This document shows, one piece after another, positions 11,667 to 20,992 of a stretch of 64,000 nt of DNA. Both the position numbers and the translations under genes were made by a program. The notes beneath the pieces were generated by a model, which did not search any database, was not told where the DNA came from, and worked only from the letters and a program-made list of their open reading frames with translations. The stretch's first letter is position 1. Every line of letters starts with the position of its first letter. The stretch is from Amoebidium appalachense (taxonomy: Eukaryota > Ichthyosporea): NCBI GenBank assembly GCA_963693365.1, contig CAVNZM010000003.1, forward strand, positions 2,914,001 to 2,978,000, in the 5' to 3' direction.

Positions 11667-12385
11667 TGACATATACTAATCCGTCTCAGCAGATTAGCCT
11701 AAGTCTACGATCGAGATCGGGGGGGGGGGGGGGGGGGGGGGGGGTGGCCCGGGTCCACAGATCATCAAGATCAAGTCCGGGGCCTCAAGATAGCTGTACA
11801 GCTGCGTGCATCTTGCCTCTGCCGGCGCAGGGCATTGGACCACGTCAGCCGGGACAGCCAACCAATAGAATTCTAATTAGTGTGTAGGATAGATCGTAGG
11901 AGGACTTAGGAATGTGATTGTTCGGGCAGAAGCCCTTTTGTAAGTATTGGCAAGGTTAGATAGTGTATGTTGCCAAACGTATTTATATATGTAGATGTAG
12001 AGGAAAGGGGGGGAGGGAGGGGGGGGGAGGATAGTATGAAATGTAGATTTAGACTCTGCGGTGCCACTAGGGAGAGGGGGAGGGGTGAGACATGGATAAA
12101 TATATTAGTTGAGTAGATCGACTTAGCTCGTGCAGGCGCACGATAAAAGTAGATCGGAATGTTTGGAATGTGGCATCGTAGGGGGCCAGGTGATGATGAT
12201 CTTTGAGGGCACGGCCTTGATGGCCTCAGTCGTAACTTAGACTCATTCCGTACGGATCTAAGTTTGCCCGTCGGAGCCTGGTCTGAATAAACTTTACCGT
12301 TTTTCCGTACACGTTCGTTCCTTTTCGTGTGTGTACACTTAGTAGAGTGCCGCGTCTCTAGTACATATACATTTAGGATACGACA
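11667..12385. mobile_element. Solo LTR, 719 bp, TSD CATAG
   Basis: The segment starts TGACATATAC and ends GATACGACA (TG...CA). It is flanked on both sides by the 5-bp duplication CATAG (11662-11666 and 12386-12390) inside the satellite unit. A GAATAAAC polyadenylation-type signal lies near 12285. No internal retroviral sequence is present, so this is a solo LTR left by recombination between two LTRs. A run of about 25 G lies near 11720-11743. The family is not identified. Confidence 0.75.
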
Positions 12386-13135
12386 CATAGTATATGTACA
12401 TGTGTTACCTAGACATTATTGGTTTTTTCAATAACTACCCACAGAACAGCTTCTAGCACGAGAACTTTACCACAAAGTTTATGGGGGGGATGGTGAATGT
12501 GCCCCTGGAGTACGAGGGTCACACGAAAAAAACACAACGTTGTAGCTCATATAGAACCCCCCTTGTAGCATAGTATATGTACATGTGTTACCTAGACATT
12601 ATTGGTTTTTTCAATAACTACCCACAGAACAGCTTCTAGCACGAGAACTTAACCACAAAGTTTATGGGGGGGGATGCTGAATGTGCCCCTGGAGTACGAG
12701 GGTCACACGAAAAAAACACAACGTTGTAGCTCGTATAGAACCCCCCTTGTAGCATAGTATATGTACATGTGTTACCTAGACATTATTGGTTTTTTCAATA
12801 ACTACGCACAGAACAGCCTCTAGCACGAGAAATTTACCAAAACGTTTATTGGGGGGATGGTGAATGTGCCCCTGGAGTACGAGGGTCACACGAAAAAAAC
12901 ACAATGTTGTAGCTCGAATAGACCCCCCTTGTATCATAGTACATGTCCATGTGTTACCTAGACATTATTGGTTTTTTCAATAACTACCCACAGAACAGCT
13001 TCTAGCACGAGACATTTACCACAAAGTTTATGGGGGGGATGGTGAATGTGCCTCTGGAGTACGAGGGTCACACGAAAAAAACACAACATTGTAGCCCGGA
13101 TTGAAACCCCCCTTGTACCATATATATAATATATC

Positions 13136-14062
13136 ATGCGGCATGTGTTACTTTCACGTTATTGGTTTCCTAGCACGGGATATTCAGCACACAGTTGGGA
13201 GTTGTGGGGGCAGTGTACACCTACAATATTGGTAAGGTGGTGGTGGATGGGTTGGGGGGGGGGGGGGGGGGGGGGGTTCCACACAACCGAAACTGTCGGT
13301 GTTACAAGTGGTTCGGTCTTAGGAAGTTAGAAGTCAACGGTGATTTTTTAATAAATAGCGGGAAACAATATTATCCCCATTGCATATGGGGGGAACGAGG
13401 AGGGGGGAGGGGGGGGGGGTTTCACAACGAATTCTATCGACTGTGCATAATTAATGTATATTGCACATGTAGCCTGAAAGATTAAAGTGAATGTGTGTAT
13501 GTATGTATATGTGCGAGTATATTTGTGTATGCAATACATGTACAAGTATTAGGGATTGGTTCTTTGCGAGGTCAAAGAGTATATGAGTTTTTTTTTTTTT
13601 TAGTTTTTTTTTTTTTAAAAAAGTTCCGTGTAACACCATGAAAGTTCCATATTTAGGGGGGGGGGGGGGGGGGGGGCCACGATATTGGGTTCCATTGTGA
13701 TTTGGATCAGATAGTTTATTGGTTTTACGATGTCAATGTTGAGACGGGGTCGTAATCACTAAGCCCATGATGCATACTGATAGTCAACAGGTTGAAATAT
13801 GTCAATGTATCGTTATTTAACATGCTTAACTTGTGTTTCCCGTACATGCAAGCTGAGCCAAGTGTATACGTAAACCAAAAATACCCTATCATGATGAGAT
13901 TTAGACAAAATTGAGAAGAAAAAAACCAAGTGGGGTATCACCTATTTTTTCTTTCCACTTGCCACTACTAGAGAGAGAGAGAAGGAAGAGGGAGAGAGAG
14001 AGACAGATCAGAGAAAGAGGGAAAGAGAAAGAGAGAGAGAGAAAGAGAAAGAGAAGAGAGAG

Positions 14063-14108
<46 letters not shown>

Positions 14109-14309
14109 TGTGTGTGTGTGTGTGCGTGTTTGTGAGTGGGTGTGTGTGTATGTGTGCTGTGAGCGCGCGAGCATTTATGTGTGTGTGCCGTTGTGTGTGT
14201 GCGCGACGTCCATGCGTGCACACGTGTGTGGTTTGCAAATGGGTTGTGACTCAACCGCCATATATATGATGTATGCGCACGTGTGCATATGTGTGCGTTC
14301 CTGCATGCA

Positions 14310-14340
<31 letters not shown>

Positions 14341-14594
14341 CTCATTGTGTGCGGGAGAGGGGAGAGGAGTAGAGCGCACACGGTCTGGAACACAGATAGA
14401 CGTTTTCGTCTTTGTAGGTGGGTGGGTGGGGTGGGGGGGGGGGGGGGGGGTGCGCGGGGGGGGAAGAGGGAGGGGGGAGGGGGCATCATGATCAGGGATA
14501 ACAGTGTGTGTGCGTGTGTGCGCTTGTGTGTGCATGTGCTGTGTGTGTTGTGTAGGTGTGCGCCTGTGTGTGTGTGCGTGCCTGTGTGTGCGCG

Positions 14595-14627
<33 letters not shown>

Positions 14628-14654
14628 TGTGCATGTGTGAGTGTGTGTGCGTGC

Positions 14655-14721
<67 letters not shown>

Positions 14722-14935
14722 TTGAGTGTGAGCATGAGCTGTGGGTGTGAGTGTGAGTATGGGTGTGGGTGTATGCATTCGTGCTTGTGTCCACGTACAC
14801 GTGTGATTTCAAAGAAGTCGAAAGCGCCAGTGACACCCATGTTGAAAAAAAGACAAGCAAGCACGCTAAGAAGGACAGCCTCAAGAAGTAACAGAAACCC
14901 TTTCATGAACAAAGAAGTGGAGGACACGTAACTAT
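13136..14935. repeat. Simple-sequence region with G, GA and GT tracts
   Basis: Holds G homopolymers (13254-13276, 13657-13676, 14310-14340, 14437-14450), a (GA)n block at 13970-14106, and long (GT)n at 14107-14160 and 14500-14717. No gene is identified apart from a possible terminal exon at 14813-14897. Confidence 0.85.
14813..14897 (+). CDS. Possible terminal exon, Lys-rich
   Basis: After the GT microsatellite the composition changes to an A-rich coding-like stretch. One frame reads a Lys/Ser/Glu-rich peptide ending KKDSLKK and a TAA at about 14895-14897. The acceptor site is uncertain and no upstream exon is seen. The other forward frame is also open to about 14931. Function unknown; weak call. 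Confidence 0.2.
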
Positions 14936-15154
14936 AGTCTGATAGTTGTGACTAAGGGCACTAAGGGTACCGCTAAGGGCACCAAGCTGATGCACACGCG
15001 CGCGCGAGCCGAGATCTATTTTTATCTTTTCCCTAATCAGGCGCGGCGGTTACTAAACCGGTCTATAGCAAATAGTGATTGGCTAAACCCAATCCGGTTT
15101 GCAATTTTTTGTCCGTTTAAGCCTGTACGCACGTTGTTTGCTCCATTTCTCTTC

Positions 15155-15245
15155 CCCCTTCCCGCAGGTCCGCAGGTCCTTTCCCGCAGGTCGCCTGGTC
15201 GCAGTTCCCTTCCCGCAGGTCGCCTGGTCACAGGTCCCCTCCGCA
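15155..15245. repeat. Short GC-rich tandem repeat
   Basis: Units of about 20 bp built on TTCCCGCAGGTCGCCTGGTC are repeated about four times, imperfectly. This is repeat DNA with no coding support. Confidence 0.7.
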
Positions 15246-15819
15246 AGCCGCGCAGCCGCCGTGCTGAATGGTTTCGACCATGCTGCATGCTGCAGCTTCT
15301 TCGCCTAACGGCTGAAAGCCGTTTGAAGGTTAGTTTTGTGTTGCCTGCTTTTGTGCATATGGCGTTTGTCTGTCTGGTCTGTGTCCGTCCTGTGATTATG
15401 TCTGTGTCTGTGTCTGTGTGTGTGTATGTGTATGTGTGTGTGTGTGCGTGCGTGTGCGTGTGTCTGCTGGCTGCAGATGCACGTTGCCTTTTCACGTTCA
15501 TGAACCAGCGACTGTGGGCACTACTTTTGCTGTTAGCGCTATAGCTATCATCCCCTCCACCAATCGTTCAAGTTATTTTCTGCTTCTCTAGACTTCATAA
15601 GTTCTGGTCCGGGTTTCCGTCCTTACTATGTTTGAGGTTGGTTCTGTCGACTCTTTTTTTGCCACTCTCAGTCAGCCCCCTCAGTCCCCCCCCCCCCCCC
15701 CCCTCCCCCCACTTCTCGCAAGTAGGATGAGCTAATTCTTAGCTCGAGTTCCTTTACAGGTTTTGCCAAGGTTGGCCCATGAAGTCATCAGCAGCTATAA
15801 GGCTAGTACGTTATCATCT

Positions 15820-16315
15820 AGAGGTGGGTACCGGCTCTTTGTCCTATGGCTGCTGTTGTTTCCGTTTTTCGTTTCTGTGTTGCTCCTACATGTGCACGAT
15901 GACTGGTTCTTTGATCTGTGCATGTTTAGCATCCATAGGTGGGTACCGGCTCTTTGTCCTATGGCTGCTGTTGTTTCCGTGTTTCGTTTCTGTGTTGCTC
16001 TTATAGCACGATGACTGATCATGTTGGCTTTGTTCAGATTTTGCCTGCTTTGATCTGTGCATGTTTAGCACCCATAGGTGGGTACCGGCTCTTTGTCCTG
16101 TTAAGGTAAATAAAGTATGTCCAGAGGCAAGACCCTGTGGGTCTGGGGCTCTTTGTCCTATGGCTGCTGTTGTTTCCGTGTTTTGTTTCTGTGTTGCTCT
16201 TATAGCACATGAATGATCATGTGCATGTTTAGCACCCATAGGTGGGTGCCGGCTCTTTGTCCTGTTAAGGTAAATATAGTATGGAGGCAAGACCCTGTGG
16301 GTCTGGCACCTCGTA
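15820..16315 (+). repeat. Direct repeats of about 105-150 bp
   Basis: The block ATAGGTGGGTACCGGCTC, then TTTGTCCTATGGCTGCTGTTG and TGCATGTTTAGCACCCATAGG, occurs about four times (near 15820, 15940, 16075, 16230), with partial copies between. A segment with GAGGCAAGACCCTGTGGGTC is repeated twice. No coding or RNA gene is evident. Confidence 0.8.
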
Positions 16316-16360
16316 GTCGTCATCGATCGTCAAAGGTTCATGTGGGGTGGGTGGTGGTCC

Positions 16361-16398
<38 letters not shown>

Positions 16399-18150
16399 TA
16401 AGATATCATCACGACAACCTCCAGCCATCCAACAGATGACTTTAAGGATGACGACGGTCTTTTTAGTGTGACTTTTAGAACATCCTGAAAGATGGCTTTA
16501 AAATTGCATCAAGAAATCTTCCGGTGCTCTTACCAGAACTATGAATATATAATTATTCTATCTATGGGAGCGACCATATATAACGTTAGGCCGTCCTAAA
16601 GCCGTCTAAAGTGTATATTAATTGTGTCTTTTCCTCAATTGATGATGAATCTATATTATGACGTAAATACGTCTCACGCATATCTTGTTTGTGTCACTAT
16701 GTACCAATAAAAATATCCCTAGCCAATCGGTGAGTTGCTTTTAGTACGTCCTAAAGTCGATAACTCGTGTTAGACTGAAATAACATATTACATAACTACG
16801 TTTTAAGGATACATTTAGGTTAACCACAACATATCTGTAATATATCTCTGCAAATTCTTCAAGAGGTGTTAAGTATGCTATATAATTCGTCTGAATTACA
16901 GAAAGTAGTATTAAAGATGGATATTGGTGATCGAAAAGCGCTCTTGTAGACGGCTGACCGATAGCTTACAGATATGCTGGGGATATCTGTTTAGTAAAAG
17001 TTCATAAATATTGTCTTTTTATAGATTCGTTTAAGACATAACAAAGACGGCTCTAAGATATGCTTCGGGGGGGAAGGAACAGATGGAACACGGGATAGGG
17101 TTTCGCCGGGTTACAGATATGCTAAAGGTACAATAAGGACGTACTTACAGAGATGTCTTTAATAGCGCCTGCTACATCAGCAAACTTCCCGGAAGTATTG
17201 CCAACGTATTTTTTGCTATTGGAGCTATTGGCGATATTGGCAATAGAACCCCTTGCCGCCAATAGGAACGCCATATTGCAATAATATTGCTTTGGTATTG
17301 TCAATGGTAATACAGTACCATTACCCTCTATTGTCGATATCCCGCTGATATGAATATATTATCCAGTATATGTTACATCAATATCGCCAATACATTAGAG
17401 TGCCATTACATTACCATTGCATTATTATTGCGCTAGCATTATAGACATATTGCCAATATCAATTATACCCGGGCGATATTACAATAACAACCAAATAATA
17501 TCAAAAATACAGATAACGATATGGATAATACTGTATTTCCGCATTGTAGTTGCACTATGAACGCATTATTAATATATTGCCAATATGTAATTCATAGAAA
17601 TACAAAGATTTAAATATCAAGAAACATATAAACAATGTATTGCCAACATATGATCCAATTTTAATCAATATATAAATGCGGTATCGCCGATAGGTTGCTT
17701 ATATATCGTAAGTATATTGATGACATAAACAGAGGTATGATTAATACACTCCCAACACATTACAAATAAGGAATATGTAAGTATGTTCCATATCAAGCAT
17801 ATATTGCCAACATACGAATGATACCACCACCATAAAGATATAAGTGTTGATAATGCATTACATATATATTATAAATATCACACTATATTATCCAAATACA
17901 TTGCCAATAAATTGATAATGGGAACGGATGCATGCAAAGTACAGTATAAGTGCGCTTATAATATGAAAGGCATATCGGAGTAACGTCTTATATCTAAGAA
18001 TAATACGTATGACGAACATTGCCAATGTATTAACAATAACTTTATTGATACCTCAATCACATGCTCAATATATTGGCAATATGCACACGGTACGGTAAGC
18101 ACAGCCCCATGATCATTGTCAATGTATTGCCAATGTATTGCACATGTCGA
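16316..18150. other. AT-rich spacer with many GCCAAT motifs
   Basis: After about 30 G (16362-16396) the DNA becomes AT-rich with no long frames. From about 17190 to 18140 the motif ATTGCCAA or its complement TTGGCAAT recurs roughly a dozen times, often as ATTGCCAATA, at irregular spacing. The motif contains CCAAT and also a GCCAA half-site of the kind bound by nuclear factor I. No tandem period is visible. Its place just left of the viral hairpin and polymerase suggests either viral terminal DNA or an independent low-complexity region. Confidence 0.5.
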
Positions 18151-18158
18151 CACTACAA

Positions 18159-18229
18159 TAAGGGGCGCGGCACCCCGTGAATGGTGACGTCACAAGTGAC
18201 GTCACATTCACGCGGTCCCGCACCCCTTA
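18159..18229. repeat. 71-bp near-perfect hairpin
   Basis: The left arm starts TAAGGGGCGCGG and ends GGTGACGTCAC; the right arm is its near reverse complement, ending CCGCACCCCTTA. The arms are about 34 bp with four mismatches and one indel and are separated by AA. Each arm contains TGACGTCA, a CRE-type octamer. It could be a fold-back element, a viral terminal or replication structure, or a promoter element. It sits where the GC-rich viral block begins. Confidence 0.75.
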
Positions 18230-18486
18230 GGATATGGGATATGTGAATATGAGATATGTGATATCTGTGTACACATATCGCGATATGGGATATATGTGAT
18301 ATGGGTGGATTTATGTACATGAGCACGTGCACACACTGTGTGTGTGTAAAACACGTGCAGAGCACGTGGTTTTAACTAAATGATTAAACAATTAAAGAGA
18401 GAGAGGGCGGAACACGTGTACGCGTACGTGTACGCGTACATGTGGTGCGTACACAAGTGCGGATCAAAGGAATGCGAAGGTTTGCG

Positions 18487-18698
18487 CAAGGCGTCCAATG
18501 GGAATTCGAATTCTGAATTCCATGTACAAGGCGTCCAATGGTATTACGGATGCGCAGGGCGGCCAATGATAATTCGGCTCAAAAAAGCAAATTGCCGCAC
18601 AAGGCGTCCAATGAGCATTAAGGACAGCACATTCCATCCCCAAGGCGTCCAATGAGCGCCCGGATCGGTCTATCTGGGTCTCTTATTGGACGCCTTAG
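18487..18698 (+). promoter_or_regulatory. Array of CAAGGCGTCCAATG motifs upstream of polymerase
   Basis: Direct copies of CAAGGCGTCCAATG begin at 18487, 18527, 18600 and 18641, with a degenerate copy (CAGGGCGGCCAATG) at 18555. One reversed copy, TATTGGACGCCTTA, lies at about 18684-18697. Spacer sequences differ, so only the motif is conserved. Each holds a CCAAT box. The array ends about 235 bp before the polymerase start and may be its promoter or a replication iteron. The function is inferred. Confidence 0.6.
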
Positions 18699-19891
18699 GT
18701 ACACAGGCGGCCGCCGCGACCACACACACACACAAACAAACACGTACCGACGTTGTTTTTTGCAAGATGTTTGCTTTGGAGATTTATTGCACAGGCACAG
18801 GCTTGTTATTTTGCATACCGTTCTTTATTGAGGCGTTGCCCTGGCACAGCCAGGCTTAGCCTAGTAATTATTAAGTAGATTGATACTTGAGATTTATAAG
18901 ATTGCAGCCTGAGATCTAAGGTTACATTTCAAGATGTTCAGAGAGAGCCAGGAAGAGTTTGAAGATGACCTGTTGCGGGCACTGGATGCCGACCCGCAGC
19001 AGGTCCTGCAGGCCCACCCCTTTCTGCAGGCCATGTTGGCCCCACCACCCCCACCACCACCCCCTCCCCGGCCTCGCCCCCGCCCCCGCCCCCATCAACC
19101 ACCCCGATGACCCCCAGATCATTGCCATGCCCGCCGAGGGCAACTGGCGGCTGCGTTCCCGTGTCGATGACATGCAGGCACGGGGACTGGGTGTGCGTGG
19201 CCACACCCTCGAGTACCAACCCCTGCGCACCCTTGACGTCACCGAGTTCCCCCAGTTCTTTGCTGCCATGCTGTTTGATGCCATTGCCCGTGCAGATGTG
19301 CAGGTGGGGTACATGCTGATTGTGCGTATCATCAGCCTGCACGTGCAGGCCAACGGTGTGGACAACCAGGTGGGGGATGACGGCAACCCCAATGCCGATG
19401 TCACCAACCGGAGGGTGTTTACGGCCGGCCCCATGGACGTGTTCAATGGTGATGTCAACGCCGTGGTGCTCAAGCTGATGGAGAACATACGTCAACGTAC
19501 CCAGAGTGCAGCCGAGACCTTCATGGACGGCCGATCCAGCGTGCATCTGACAGTGGCCCGGCCCAAGGACATGGTGAGGAGGGGGGCCTGCGGCACCCTG
19601 TCCACCACCACGGGGGTGAATGCACGGTGGCTGCAGGATCTGGTGGAGGCCAAGGCCGTGGTGGATGTGACCGCCCTGGTGCAGGATGCATGCACCACCG
19701 ACGACCCACAGGTGACGGGGGAGACCTGCCAGGACCATCAGCAGCTGCACAGCTTTGCCTACGGCCCCAACTGTGCCCAGCTGTGCCTGGTGTACTGCAT
19801 GGTGATGTGGCTCAAGAAGGCAGCCAATGGCAACGAGCAGGCCAACCTGCCCACCGAGCACACACGCAAGGTGCTGGGCAAGGGGGGCAAC

Positions 19892-20333
19892 TGTTGGAGT
19901 GCAGACTTACGCTCACTCCACAATATGTGTATGTTAGCTTTACAATTGGTTCCGTGTACACAGACACACGCTGACACTCGATCACCACATGCACATCTGC
20001 ATAGTTGAGGAATGTTGCCAATTGTGTTTTGACTGCAAACGATTGGTTCACTGGTCCCAGAGATCTCTAAATGAAAGTAACCAATCCGATTAGCGCCTGG
20101 CATCCGGATTACATTCCAGACTGCTGCCCCACGGGTATATAAACCACGGCTCTGCCAGGTGCAGAAATGGAGTTAAGTCATGGAGTTCAGTCATGGAGTT
20201 CAGTCATGGAGTTAAGTCATGGAGTTAAGTCATGGAGTTCAGTCATGGAGTTAACACACTGAAAGCAGTAAAAACGGGTCAGCGCCCAAGCGCGCCACGA
20301 CGACCCTAGTCACAGCGGACTCTACTTCCAACA
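19892..20333 (+). repeat. 5' LTR of mini retroelement
   Basis: 442 bp with a TATA box (TATATAAA, 20136-20143), followed by five to six tandem 13-14-bp units of TCATGGAGTTAAG or TCATGGAGTTCAG at about 20168-20250. The tandem block is shared with the 3' LTR with small copy differences. Confidence 0.9.
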
Positions 20334-20552
20334 GGGTTATGGGCCCAGACACGACACCGCGGCCTCTAACTTCATTAGAGACTTTCGCTTCCACAAACTC
20401 CATCCGCAGCAGCCTGCGACATCAACGTCAAGTATTCCACTCATTGGCGGGGCACGCACCACAGTGGAATGCACACCCCGGTCTACCCTGCAAGCAGCCA
20501 CACTCACTCTCTCTTCTCTAGTGGTGTGTACACTTCTCCAATTGGGTAGGGG

Positions 20553-20992
20553 TGTGGAGTGCAGACTTACGCTCACTCCACAATATGTGTATGTTAGCTT
20601 TACAATTGGTTCCGTGTACACAGACACACGCTGACACTCGATCACCACATGCACATCTGCATAGTTGAGGAATGTTGCCAATTGTGTTTTGACTGCAAAC
20701 GATTGGTTCACTGGTCCCAGAGATCTCTAAATGAAAGTAACCAATCCGATTAGCGCCTGGCATCCGGATTACATTCCAGACTGCTGCCCCACGGGTATAT
20801 AAACCACGGCTCTGCCAGGTGAGAAATGGAGTTAAGTCATGGAGTTCAGTCATGGAGTTCAGTCATGGAGTTAAGTCATGGAGTTAGTCATGGAGTTCAG
20901 TCATGGAGTTAACACACTGAAAGCAGTAAAAAACGGGTCAGCGCCCAAGCGCGCCACGACGACCCTAGTCACAGCGGACTCTACTTCCAACA
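20553..20992 (+). repeat. 3' LTR of mini retroelement
   Basis: 440 bp and almost identical to the 5' LTR. It has one base missing at the start (TGTGGAG for TGTTGGAG) and small differences in the GGAGTT tandem block. It ends TCCAACA, followed by the GCAAC duplication and the resumed polymerase frame. Confidence 0.9.

Larger units (their letters stand above)
9958..13135 (+). repeat. Tandem satellite, unit about 180-190 bp
   Basis: About ten units each contain CAGAACAGCTTCTAGCACGAG, TTTACCACAAAGTTTATGG, GGTGAATGTGCCCCTGGAGT, CACACGAAAAAAACACAACG and TACCTAGACATTATTGG. Unit starts lie near 9958, 10150, 10340, 10520, 11355, 11535, 12443, 12625, 12808 and 12990. The array is broken by two later insertions (10621-11265 and 11667-12385). 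Units differ by a few percent. Confidence 0.9.
19892..20992 (+). mobile_element. Mini LTR retroelement (TRIM-like), copia-type primer site
   Basis: Two nearly identical LTRs (442 and 440 bp) flank only 219 bp of internal DNA, and the whole is bounded by the 5-bp duplication GCAAC (19887-19891 and 20993-20997). The LTR ends are inverted: TGTTGGA at the start and TCCAACA at the end. Directly after LTR 1 comes GGGTTATGGGCCCAG (20334-20348), which is complementary to the anticodon stem-loop of initiator tRNA-Met. That is the half-tRNA priming used by copia-type elements. A purine-rich stretch (GGGTAGGGG) precedes LTR 2. There is no gag or pol, so the element must be moved by an autonomous relative. 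The near identity of the LTRs means the insertion is young. Confidence 0.9.

Noticed and set aside
13910-14740. Frames of Glu-Arg, Cys-Val and His-Thr repeats
   Set aside because: GA and GT microsatellites.
18487-18698. CRISPR array
   Set aside because: The repeats are 14 bp with spacers of uneven size, in a eukaryotic context with no cas genes.
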